Source: Candidatus Melainabacteria bacterium
Lineage (GTDB): Bacteria > Cyanobacteriota > Vampirovibrionia > Obscuribacterales > Obscuribacteraceae
Length of the DNA stretch: 64,000 nucleotides
NCBI GenBank assembly: GCA_016212515.1
Contig: JACRFZ010000108.1
Span: 1 to 64,000 of the forward strand
Reading direction: 5' to 3'
Position numbers and translations under genes: made by a program. Positions 25,091 to 33,717 of the stretch are shown one piece after another; position 1 is the stretch's first letter, and every line of letters begins with the position of its first letter. Below the pieces are notes generated by a model. It was not told where the DNA came from. It was given only the letters and a program-made list of their open reading frames with translations, and made no database searches.

Positions 25091-26623
25091 CTACTCCGGC
25101 AGCAGATCTCGCAGCGATTTTCCGGGCTTCGAAATTGAATCAAGCAGACGCTGCCGCCTCAGTTCACGGACTTGAGCCAGAACTGTGTCAGCCGAAGCAA
25201 ACCGGCGGCTCAGTTCAGGTTCCGTACATCCGGCAAGAAATGGATTCAATTCCTGACTTAGACCAGACTCGGCATCCACGCTGGACACTTCCAGGGGACA
25301 GGGATCCTTGCCGGTCAAAAGATAATAACAAGTACAGCCAAGTGCATAGATATCACTCTGGGGAGAAGCCTTGCCGCGGATTTGCTCAGGCGGCATATAA
25401 GACTGCTTGCCTACCATGGTGCCGGTGGCCGTGCCGACAAAGGCATTGGCCGCCCCGAAGTCAATAAGCACCAGTTGCCCATCCACTTTCAGAACCAGGT
25501 TGTCGGGAGTCAAATCCCGGTGGATAACAGGCGGTGACTGAGAATGCAAGTAAACTAGAATTTCGCAGATCTGCTGGGCCCAGTGCAAGACAAAATCCAG
25601 GGGCTGCGGACCTCTTTCTTTAACGAAACGCCGCATATCAAGCCCGTCTATGTATTCAATAACTTCGTAGTGATGCTCATTTTCAACGAAGTGATCGAGA
25701 ACTTTAGCAATGTGAGGATGATCGAGCCGACTCAAAAGCAAGGCCTCCCGATTGAAAAGCTCAAGGGCCTTGGTTTTTAGAGTCTCAGATGAATTGCTGG
25801 GAATGACGGCTTCTTTCACAATTATCGAAGTACCCTGGTTGTCCTTAGCGGCATAAATCGCCGCCGAGCCGCCGCAAGCAACCAGTTCCGAAATCTCAAT
25901 GGTGCCGCCTCTCAACCTGGCAGACGGCGCCAGCGGCACAAACAAGGTGGGCGAAAAGCGAGTAGAAAATTCTTCTTCCCAGAGACTGGTGAAGTTTTGA
26001 AAGTTGACGTGCTTGATGCCGCTCACGGTCGGAAACTCAAGGGCAACCTGGTTTAAGGGCGGCTCAAAAGTTGCCTGGGGAGCGTTAGTAACGATGGCAT
26101 AAACCAACTTCTTAAGTTCCAGAGGTTCAATCTCTTTCAGCTTGATGAAAAGGTCGGTTGTATCCGGTTCACTATGACCCTGAAAACTCATAACTATTTG
26201 ATCAGCAGCAGATATATTAGCCGACCTTCTGGCAAAGGTAACTTTCTGAAGCTCGGACCAGTCCCGCTCCAGGCGCCCCCCTGCAGGAAGAACATAGAGC
26301 GCGGGGAAACTTACAGTTTCACGGCGCAGGACAAATTTATTCTTCAAGACTGTAGAGAGCACCGCCAAATACGATCCGATTAGTGCAATGGCAAGGGCCT
26401 GGCAAGCCAAAACCGTTGCCGATGCAGCTAGATGTATGGCGCCGCCGCTAAAGAAGACCGTATAGGCGACAAATACACCGGCAAACAAAACCAGGGGCGC
26501 AGTAACTTTCAAGAGAAACAATCGCGGGCGGGAGAAAGTCGGACGGTGCTCAATCTCATAGGAGCCGCCCGACTGAGAGAGAACCTCTATATCCGCCTGC
26601 CTGGTACTGTTAGAGTTGCTCAA
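25091..26623 (-). CDS. Membrane-anchored serine/threonine protein kinase (Hanks type)
   Basis: A 510-aa kinase. Two membrane segments (LFLLKVTAPLVLFAGVFVAY and ATVLACQALAIALIGSYLAVL, residues ~35-95) are followed by a ~90-residue module with PH-like pattern (FVLRRETVSFPAL...RDWSELQKVTFARR). The kinase domain spans ~235-490. Visible are a degenerate Gly loop (ACGGSAAIY), IIVKEAVI with the ATP-binding Lys, FNREALLL with the alpha-C Glu, HRDLTPDNLVL, IDFGAAN and SYMPPEQIRG. All catalytic residues are present. Its TTG start overlaps the 3' end of the upstream kinase by 14 nt, so the two are made together, probably as partners. Confidence 0.9.
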   Translation of the reverse strand: MSNSNSTRQADIEVLSQSGGSYEIEHRPTFSRPRLFLLKVTAPLVLFAGVFVAYTVFFSGGAIHLAASATVLACQALAIALIGSYLAVLSTVLKNKFVLRRETVSFPALYVLPAGGRLERDWSELQKVTFARRSANISAADQIVMSFQGHSEPDTTDLFIKLKEIEPLELKKLVYAIVTNAPQATFEPPLNQVALEFPTVSGIKHVNFQNFTSLWEEEFSTRFSPTLFVPLAPSARLRGGTIEISELVACGGSAAIYAAKDNQGTSIIVKEAVIPSNSSETLKTKALELFNREALLLSRLDHPHIAKVLDHFVENEHHYEVIEYIDGLDMRRFVKERGPQPLDFVLHWAQQICEILVYLHSQSPPVIHRDLTPDNLVLKVDGQLVLIDFGAANAFVGTATGTMVGKQSYMPPEQIRGKASPQSDIYALGCTCYYLLTGKDPCPLEVSSVDAESGLSQELNPFLAGCTEPELSRRFASADTVLAQVRELRRQRLLDSISKPGKSLRDLLPE

Positions 26624-28022
26624 GATCAGCCCCCATCTCTAGCAAGCTTGCATACCGGAGAGCCGAGTTCAACCTGGTTGCCCGCAATACCACCTGGTTC
26701 ATACTCTCGCTCACACTACTCGATGCACTAGCCGGACAGGACTCCTGCAGGGGCTCCGGGTCTTCCGCCGTCAATAAAAAGTAGAGAGTACAACCAAGGG
26801 CATAAACATCACAGCTTTCGCCGAGCATACCCTTAAACTGCTCAGGAGACATATAAGCGTGCTTACCTACGATGGTATTGGTCTTATTGCGAGTCAATTC
26901 CTGCGAGGCATCGAAATCCAATAGCTTTATCCGTCCGTCCCGGTCTACCATAATGTTGTCGGGAGTAACATCACCATGCACAATCGGCGGAGAAAGTTCA
27001 TGCAAGTAGGATAGAACCCGGCAAAGAGTGCGGCCAAAGGCTGCCACTCTTGATTCCGGAAGCGGCCCCGACTGACTTACAAGTTGCCGGAGTGTAACTC
27101 CGTCCACATACTCTATGACCAGATAGCCACACATATCTTCAATGAAAAAATCGTAGAGGCGAATAATCGATGGGTGATCAACTCTGCGAAGAATGGCAAC
27201 TTCCTTGACCAGAGAGTCGGTTGCCTTTTTGAGTCCATGAGCATTGGCCGGCAAGACTAACTCTTTAATCACAACTTGCTCCGGCATCGAGGGCAAGTCC
27301 GGCACGGGCAAAACTCGGGACAGGTAGGCCGTGCCCTGTCCGCCGCCACTAAGCACTTTTTCGACCTGATAGCATTCATTCAATACCGTTCCCACGGAAA
27401 TCTTCTGGTCTTGCCGGCGACGTGCCCCGCACTTTTCGGAACTCATTTCTCTCAGCCATAGTTCCGTATAAGTAGCAATAGACTCCGATTTAGAGAGGTT
27501 GGCGTCTCCGACGACTTCAGCATGAGGAGCCCAGGTACGAACGCAAGAAATGAGCGTGGTGGAGTCCATGGTATCCTTCACGTCGTCCCAGAGTAGTAGC
27601 ACATCCTGGCCGTTTTTGAAGGCGAAGTATACGTAATTTGGAATCAAATTAAAGCGGCGCTGTCTGATTTCGACCCTGGTGAGCCAGTCCCAGGGCATAA
27701 CGGCACTTAGATAGGGATCTTCGATGTCCAGACCTTTGGCCTTAAGGTCAACTTTAGAACGAAAGGTATTCAGCCTCAGTTTAGGATCGGTAGCCAGGTG
27801 CACCCAGGCACAGACAAGTACGAGCACTAGCTGAACGACTTCCGCAAAATGCACCACAGCACATAAGAGAAGCCAACCGATTGAAAGAGCAATCAAAGTT
27901 CTGAGATAACCAGCACAAAGCGAAACCGGATCCGAAGCGCCTCCGGCTGTAATGACAGGATACTTATCGGAATTTACCAGCTCAGACTTCATGTGGTCTA
28001 GACATCCATTGCCTACTGGCAA
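26610..28022 (-). CDS. Membrane-anchored serine/threonine protein kinase, variant HGD/DFD motifs
   Basis: A 470-aa kinase with the architecture of its neighbour: membrane segments (TLIALSIGWLLLCAVVHFAEVVQLVLVLVCAW region, residues ~42-75), a PH-like module (residues ~85-170) and a kinase domain (~205-460). Gly loop LSGGGQGTAYL, Lys in VVIKELVL, Glu in VKEVAIL, VHGDVTPDNIMV in place of HRD, LDFDAS in place of DFG and YMSPEQFKG. The catalytic Asp, Asn and metal Asp remain, so activity is plausible; loss of the HRD Arg suggests no need for activation-loop phosphorylation. TTG 28022 is the listed start; ATG 27992 is possible, and neither has a well-placed ribosome site. Confidence 0.88.
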   Translation of the reverse strand: MPVGNGCLDHMKSELVNSDKYPVITAGGASDPVSLCAGYLRTLIALSIGWLLLCAVVHFAEVVQLVLVLVCAWVHLATDPKLRLNTFRSKVDLKAKGLDIEDPYLSAVMPWDWLTRVEIRQRRFNLIPNYVYFAFKNGQDVLLLWDDVKDTMDSTTLISCVRTWAPHAEVVGDANLSKSESIATYTELWLREMSSEKCGARRRQDQKISVGTVLNECYQVEKVLSGGGQGTAYLSRVLPVPDLPSMPEQVVIKELVLPANAHGLKKATDSLVKEVAILRRVDHPSIIRLYDFFIEDMCGYLVIEYVDGVTLRQLVSQSGPLPESRVAAFGRTLCRVLSYLHELSPPIVHGDVTPDNIMVDRDGRIKLLDFDASQELTRNKTNTIVGKHAYMSPEQFKGMLGESCDVYALGCTLYFLLTAEDPEPLQESCPASASSSVSESMNQVVLRATRLNSALRYASLLEMGADLEQL

Positions 28023-28035
28023 AACAACACCCGCA

Positions 28036-28572
28036 CTAGCCTCCTCTCTTGCGCTTCTCCAGTTCGCTTATGCGCTCCAATAACTGCGGATTATCCCTGG
28101 CCAATCTTCGCATAAGACCGCTATTTAATCCGATAACCGCCGCCGCCCCAAACAAGAGAGCAAAAAAGGCGAAAAAAATGCCGACCAGAATGCGCGCTTC
28201 CAGGGGAGCATGGCTATCACCGAAGACAATCCAGGCAAACGGCGCCCCGAAACAAAGCAGCATCACCGGCGTAAGCAGCCTGAAGACCATGGAATTGGGA
28301 GAAACTCCCAGCCCCTGCAATATCACGTTTAAGCCGGCCAGAGTGAAGAGCCCACCCACCGCACCGACCACCCAGTGGGGCGCCTTGAAGGAACTCTCCG
28401 GTACAGGAAAAGCACCACAAGCGAGCAAAACCACACTCACACCGACAAAGGCGAAAATGCCGCCAAAAATCAGGCCGGCAACCGGGCTCTGCGAATTGGA
28501 GCCAATCTTTCTTACCGGTCCGTCGTAAGAAAAGGAAGATTGTCTCTCGTCTCTCTTGCGCTTCCCCGGCAT
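28036..28572 (-). CDS. Small integral membrane protein, unknown
   Basis: A 178-aa protein with four hydrophobic segments: VAGLIFGGIFAFVGVSVVLLAC, WVVGAVGGLFTLAGLNVIL, FRLLTPVMLLCFGAPFAWIVF and ILVGIFFAFFALLFGAAAVIGL. Both ends are basic and cytoplasmic (KRKRDERQ and EKRKRGG). GGGAGG 7 nt before ATG 28572 supports the start. It is first in line before the two kinases (13-nt gap) and may be their partner or substrate. No domain was recognised. Confidence 0.7.
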   Translation of the reverse strand: MPGKRKRDERQSSFSYDGPVRKIGSNSQSPVAGLIFGGIFAFVGVSVVLLACGAFPVPESSFKAPHWVVGAVGGLFTLAGLNVILQGLGVSPNSMVFRLLTPVMLLCFGAPFAWIVFGDSHAPLEARILVGIFFAFFALLFGAAAVIGLNSGLMRRLARDNPQLLERISELEKRKRGG

Positions 28573-28588
28573 TTATTGCCTCCCAAAC

Positions 28589-29593
28589 TTAGTTTTCCTT
28601 GATACTCCACTTCAGTTTAAGCCCTGAAAGAAAAGGTTTCACGCCGTGATACTCGTCAGGCACCGTCCAGGCTTTCTCTTCCAGAGTAAGTACGCCCTCG
28701 TTGAGCGGAAGACCGTAGAATTTCGCCCCAAACTCGGATGTGAAGGACTCAAGCTTAGCAAGTTCACCGTGCTTCTCAAATAGTTCCACCAGAGCCGGTA
28801 CCAATACCGGTGCGGTATAGACACCGGCGGCACCACAGGCACACTCCTTAGCAGAAATATGATGGGGTGCACTATCGGAACCCAGGAAGAATTTGGCATT
28901 ACCACTTATGGCGGCAGCAATGAGAGCGTCTCTATCTTCCGGGCGCTTGGCCACGGGTTTACAGAAGACATGGGGATTAAGGTTGCCGCCGATGACATCA
29001 TCAAGGGTGATATAGAGATGATGCACAGTGAGAGTTGCCGCCACATTGGGACCCAGCAACCGCACACAGTCTATAGCCTCGGCCGTGGTGGCATGCTCCA
29101 GAACAATTTTCAAGCCCGGAAAGTCGGCAGCAATGTCCTGCAATACCGAAAGAAATTTAGACTCTCTATCAAGGGAGAAAGCGCCCGGCATCTCACCGTG
29201 CAGACAGAGCACCAGCCCTTCTTCTTGCATAGCCTCATAGACCGGATAGAGGGACTTAAAATCAGTCACGCCCCCCTGAGAGTTTGTGGTCACCCCATCC
29301 GGGTAGAGCTTGCCGGCCACCGCTCCGCAAGCCTTCAGTTCCTTGATCTGCAAAACTGTTGTGGAAGGCACCACCTTGAAAGTCATGAGCGGCTTAAAAT
29401 CGACGCCGGCAGGCAGAAGGTCGAGAATCGTCCGCCGGTAATTAACCACATCTGCGGCAGTCAGCACGGCCGGACTGGTATTAGGCATAACCAGAGCTCT
29501 AGCACATTGTTTTACAGTTTGCGCAAGCACCCCGGCCAGCATGTCACCCTGGCGCAGATGTACATGCATGTCATCGATTCGTCTCAGTTGCAT
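28589..29593 (-). CDS. pyrC: Dihydroorotase (class II)
   Basis: A 334-aa metal-dependent amidohydrolase that closes carbamoyl-aspartate to dihydroorotate in pyrimidine synthesis. MHVHLRQG near residue 9 holds two zinc-binding His. MPNTSPAV binds substrate, AGKLYPDG near residue 93 gives the carbamylated Lys, then LHGEMPG, LEHATTAEA and LGSDSAPH supply further metal and catalytic residues. Length and motifs match the E. coli PyrC class. ATG has GGGGAG about 9 nt upstream. It lies between the kinase cluster and hrpB on the same strand without close coupling. Confidence 0.95.
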   Translation of the reverse strand: MQLRRIDDMHVHLRQGDMLAGVLAQTVKQCARALVMPNTSPAVLTAADVVNYRRTILDLLPAGVDFKPLMTFKVVPSTTVLQIKELKACGAVAGKLYPDGVTTNSQGGVTDFKSLYPVYEAMQEEGLVLCLHGEMPGAFSLDRESKFLSVLQDIAADFPGLKIVLEHATTAEAIDCVRLLGPNVAATLTVHHLYITLDDVIGGNLNPHVFCKPVAKRPEDRDALIAAAISGNAKFFLGSDSAPHHISAKECACGAAGVYTAPVLVPALVELFEKHGELAKLESFTSEFGAKFYGLPLNEGVLTLEEKAWTVPDEYHGVKPFLSGLKLKWSIKEN

Positions 29594-29639
29594 AGTAAAT
29601 ATTCTCCCCGCTAGATGCTAACAAGCTAAGCAAGCGGCG

Positions 29640-32183
29640 TCAACGTCTCTTGGGACCACGCTCGGCTTGAGCGGTAAGCGGATTGTCAGGCCAGGCATGC
29701 TTGGGATAGCGGGCCTTGAGATCCTTCTTCACTTCCCCATAGGTATTCTTCCAGAAACTGGCCAGGTCAGGAGTTATTTGCTGCACCCGATAATTGGGCG
29801 CCAGAAGATGCATGAGCACCGGTAGCCTCCCCCCGGCCAGCCGAGGTGTCTCCGTCATGCCGAAAACTTCCTGAATGCGCACAGCCAAGACCGGCGGCTT
29901 GCCCACTTCATAATGCAATTTGATACTATTGCCGCTGGGAACGGCTATGCGCTCCGGCGCCTCACTTTCCACAAGCATAAGTTGCTTGTGGGTCAACGCC
30001 GACTGCAGAACCGTAAGGAAGGAAGACGCTTTCAGCTCAGCCAGACTCGTACAACCCATACACCACTGGGGCAGAAGTTCCCGCCAGGGCTCAGACGAAA
30101 ATTCAGGCAACTCGCTCTCAGGCATACACTCACGCAAACAAGCCAATCTTGCTAGAAACTGCCTGGCCTCGTCATCCACGAGGGCACTCAAATCTATGCC
30201 GGCACTGAGCCCCCGGGCCAAAACCGCCCCGGCATCAAGATCGGAAGGCAGTGAGGTTATGGTCTCTTCAATGACAAGATCGCAAAAGCGAGTGCGCTTA
30301 AATGCCACCACCTTTTCACGGGCGGCGTCATAAACCACATCTACACCGGTGACAAGATGTGACTGCGGCAACCAGTTTTTGCTAATGGCCGAGGCCTGCC
30401 TGACCGAAGCCTCCGACTGACCGGTTTCAAGCAGTTCAACAGCTACAAAAAGTTCACTCTCGGTCACGGCCGACTCATCGGCCAGTTTCACCCCGCGCCC
30501 ACCCACCATGAGAGCGCGACGACCGCCGCTCTCCCGTCTGCGACAAACGCGATCGGGGAAAGCCAAAAGAATAGCCCGGGCAAGCGCCTCATCAGCCGCA
30601 CCGCCGCCAGTGCCTTGCCCGTCACCGTCCGAACCAGAAACCAGCCGTTCCAATTGCTCGGCAGCCCTTAAAATCTGCTTAGCAGCGCCCGGCACAAGTT
30701 CGCCAAGGAAAGAGTGCCGCTCACCCCTTGACTCGAATTCTTCAAGGGCCCAGATGCGGTCCAAGACATCCGACTGCGACTTATGCCTGACCACTTCACG
30801 CTCACGGCCTCGCCTGTTAATTGGATCACGCTCGGAAAGCATGGCCGCGCAGAGACCGGCACGGTGCCTTTGTCCTCCCTTTGCCCCTTCCAGTAAGAGC
30901 CTGGCCAGCCTGGGCTGCAGGGGAAGCCCGGCCATCTGCCGCCCTAACTCCGTCAAGGCACCGCCCTGCATGGCATCGAGTTGATCGAGCAACTCCAGGG
31001 CCCGACCGAGACTAACCGCAGAAGGCGCCTCGAACCAGGCAAACTTTTCCAGGTCCTTCTCTCCCCAGGTAAGAAGCTGCAGGACACATTCGGAGAGATC
31101 TACCCGAGCAATCTCAGGGTCGGCAAAGGCAGGCAAGATAGGATGTTCCCGCTCTGTCCACAGCCTCAAACAAAGCCCACCCTCAGTGCGTCCGGCCCGG
31201 CCGGCTCTTTGATCAGCCGCCGCCCTCGATATACGCTCCAGGGCAAGCCTGTTCAAACCTAGCTGCTGGTCAAGGCGATTGACTCTAGCCAGGCCGGAAT
31301 CAACCACGGCCGTGACACCACCAATGGTGATAGAGGTCTCGGCCACATTGGTAGCCAGCACCACCTTGCGCTTCCCTACCTCCTTCAGAACACGCTGCTG
31401 TTCCTCCAGAGGCAAATCCCCGTAGAGCTCAAGCAAGGCCAGGTCTTCCCGCTCTGCCAGAGCTTGCAGCCGCTCGCCTGTTTTGCGAATCTCACCCACC
31501 CCGGGCAGGAAAGCCAGCACATGACCGCTACTTTCCCTGAGCATACGCTTCACGCCTTCGGCCACGGTTTCATCCAGACTGGTCTGAGGTTGATAGGTCA
31601 GATACTCTATTTTGACCGGATAAGCCCGGCCCGGACTTTCGATGAGCGGACAATTATCAAGGTAACGGCACACCGGAGCAGCATCGAGAGTAGCCGACAT
31701 GACCACTATCTTGAGATCCGGACGGAGTTCGCATCGCACTTGCCGCAAAAGAGCCAGAGCCAGATCGGAATCAAGATTGCGCTCGTGAAACTCGTCAAAA
31801 ACCACTATGGCGATATTTTCAAGCAAAGGATCATCCTGCAGTTTGCGGAGAAAGACCCCCTCGGTACAGACCAGGATGCGGGTGGACGCCGAGAGGCGCC
31901 GCTCGTGGCGAACCTGATAGCCGACCTCGCCGCCGATCTTGCCGCCGCGCTCCTCGGCAATTCGGGCAGCAGCAGCCCTGGCCGCCACACGGCGAGGCTG
32001 CAATACAACTATCAGCCCCGGCTTACCGCCGACAAGGTCTGCCAGTCCGGCGTCGAGCAAGGACGGCGCCACCCTGGTCGTCTTACCGGCACCGGGAGCG
32101 GCAGTGAGTACAATAGCCCCGGCGGCAGCCAGGGCTTGGGCCGCAGCCGGCAGAACGGCATCGATTGGTAAAGGTTGGAGCAA
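29640..32183 (-). CDS. hrpB: ATP-dependent RNA helicase HrpB
   Basis: An 847-aa DEAH-box helicase. Motif I APGAGKTTRV (residue ~28), Ia LQPRRVAARAAA, II FDEFHERNLDSD, III MSATLDA, IV LAFLPGVGEI, V VLATNVAETSITIGG and VI QRAGRAGRTEGG. The C-terminal part contains the HrpB-type domain ending LPVLMHLLAPNYRVQQITPDLASFWKNTYGEVKKDLKARYPKH-like sequence, which is diagnostic. The start is TTG 32183. HrpB role in bacteria is poorly defined, related to mRNA processing helicases. Length is near the usual ~820. Confidence 0.94.
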   Translation of the reverse strand: MLQPLPIDAVLPAAAQALAAAGAIVLTAAPGAGKTTRVAPSLLDAGLADLVGGKPGLIVVLQPRRVAARAAAARIAEERGGKIGGEVGYQVRHERRLSASTRILVCTEGVFLRKLQDDPLLENIAIVVFDEFHERNLDSDLALALLRQVRCELRPDLKIVVMSATLDAAPVCRYLDNCPLIESPGRAYPVKIEYLTYQPQTSLDETVAEGVKRMLRESSGHVLAFLPGVGEIRKTGERLQALAEREDLALLELYGDLPLEEQQRVLKEVGKRKVVLATNVAETSITIGGVTAVVDSGLARVNRLDQQLGLNRLALERISRAAADQRAGRAGRTEGGLCLRLWTEREHPILPAFADPEIARVDLSECVLQLLTWGEKDLEKFAWFEAPSAVSLGRALELLDQLDAMQGGALTELGRQMAGLPLQPRLARLLLEGAKGGQRHRAGLCAAMLSERDPINRRGREREVVRHKSQSDVLDRIWALEEFESRGERHSFLGELVPGAAKQILRAAEQLERLVSGSDGDGQGTGGGAADEALARAILLAFPDRVCRRRESGGRRALMVGGRGVKLADESAVTESELFVAVELLETGQSEASVRQASAISKNWLPQSHLVTGVDVVYDAAREKVVAFKRTRFCDLVIEETITSLPSDLDAGAVLARGLSAGIDLSALVDDEARQFLARLACLRECMPESELPEFSSEPWRELLPQWCMGCTSLAELKASSFLTVLQSALTHKQLMLVESEAPERIAVPSGNSIKLHYEVGKPPVLAVRIQEVFGMTETPRLAGGRLPVLMHLLAPNYRVQQITPDLASFWKNTYGEVKKDLKARYPKHAWPDNPLTAQAERGPKRR

Positions 32184-32249
32184 AGCGAAGAGGAGCCTGA
32201 CAAGTTCACATGGAGACCTAATTGTAGCAATGCCTGGCTTTGCCGGCCA

Positions 32250-33545
32250 TCAATAGCCAAGATTTCGCTCCACTTCCAGTAAAGCATCGGCACCGCAAAG
32301 GGCTTCAAGCTGCGATCTGAGAGCGGCAATTGAAGCAGATCTGTCTCCATTAGTAGCCTTCTCTCGCTCCATGAACTCGGAAAAAGCCTTCGATATTCGG
32401 CGAGAGCGCTCCTGCAATAGACCACACATGAGCAGCAGTTCGGGGGGCTTTAGCTCACAACCACGCGCCTTTGCCGTACGTAGCAGGGAACTTTCGAGTA
32501 AGGCAAACTGCCTCAGTTCGGTGCCCAATAGGGAACTGTTATATGCTGGTTGAGCCAGGTTACTGGCAGTCGGCACCGGATAGCCGGGGGCACGGCTCCA
32601 ACCGTCAGGCAAAGAGTCATTAGCAGCACTGGGCACGCGACAAAGATTCCTGACCTCGTAAAAATTGCATGGTAGCGTGCGCTGCGGAGATAGCTCCTCC
32701 ATGAGATTCCAACGCCCCGGTGGGACACTCTTCCAATACTTGTCTAGCCAAACCAATTCGGGATCGGTCTTGAGAGCCCCGCGCCAGAGAGTATCGAGAT
32801 TGAGCCTGAACAACCAGCGCCTGAACGACTTCATACTGTCGACCTGCACCGCGTCAACCGCTTCGACGGCGGGCAGGCCGCAAAGACCAATAAGCTCACT
32901 CCTGAGCCGCTGGTGCTCGCTGGTATCAGGCTCAGCCATACTGAGTGCAGAAAGACTCCGGTACTTCCGGTATCCAGTACAAACCTTCCCGTACAGGCGT
33001 CTCAAAACCAGATCAAGAGCGATTATGTCCGACTCCCGCCTCACTCTTTTTCGGGCAACCGGAGAATCGTCACGAATACGGTTCAAATCCCTATCGAAGA
33101 ATTTTAGATATCGTTTAACCGTTGCCAGCCGCGCTTCAGCCCTATCGCCCTCAGACTCATCCTTCCCCACCGGCAAAGGAAAATGCCCACAAAGCTCGAC
33201 GCCGTGAAAAATATCCTTCACTTCGCCCAGAGCCTCAGGACATACCTCTTTGAGCACGGCGGCTATTTCTCTGGAATCTTGCTCCGCCGCACCGCGAAGC
33301 AAAACATCTAAGTCGGAAGCCTCAATCTTGCCCAGATACTGACCGCAGGCAGGACTACTTTCGGGCAATGATCTATCAGACTCGGCAGCAAATAGTGTAC
33401 TGCCCGGGGACGGAAAAAACCGGAGAGAAGACCATGCCAAGCCAGAAGCCCGGAACAGAAGACCAGTCGAAGACCTAGCTTGCTCGCAAGAATCCGCGTC
33501 TCTACCATACTCTCTTCTTCCGTGATAGCAAAAGTGGCTGACCAT
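32250..33545 (-). CDS. Unrecognised protein, likely secreted if a -1 frameshift occurs
   Basis: The long frame gives 431 aa from ATG 33545; the last ~360 residues look like a genuine soluble, helical, Arg-rich protein but match no family I know. Its first ~50 residues (YHGRREYGRDADSCEQARSS region) are atypical. A second start, ATG 33508 with GGAAG 9 nt upstream, opens another frame whose first ~32 residues form a good signal peptide with basic n-region (ILASKLGLRLVFCSGLLAW). The two frames join by a single -1 shift at T TTT TTC (33419-33413, minus strand). Either the sequence lacks one T in this run, or slippage produces the exported protein. Function unknown. Confidence 0.6.
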   Translation of the reverse strand: MVSHFCYHGRREYGRDADSCEQARSSTGLLFRASGLAWSSLRFFPSPGSTLFAAESDRSLPESSPACGQYLGKIEASDLDVLLRGAAEQDSREIAAVLKEVCPEALGEVKDIFHGVELCGHFPLPVGKDESEGDRAEARLATVKRYLKFFDRDLNRIRDDSPVARKRVRRESDIIALDLVLRRLYGKVCTGYRKYRSLSALSMAEPDTSEHQRLRSELIGLCGLPAVEAVDAVQVDSMKSFRRWLFRLNLDTLWRGALKTDPELVWLDKYWKSVPPGRWNLMEELSPQRTLPCNFYEVRNLCRVPSAANDSLPDGWSRAPGYPVPTASNLAQPAYNSSLLGTELRQFALLESSLLRTAKARGCELKPPELLLMCGLLQERSRRISKAFSEFMEREKATNGDRSASIAALRSQLEALCGADALLEVERNLGY

Positions 33546-33717
33546 TCCCTCAGTTTAATTCATGGCTGAGACCTGGGCAAGAAAGCTTCAGCAGAAGTCG
33601 CCAGGTTCAATGGAAAGATCTAAGCCTGCCAAATTTCACTGGCAAATATAGACCAATACCGTTACCCTTATTAATTCGCCGAGATGGGCGGCCGGAAGTT
33701 GAAAGCGGAATTCGAGG

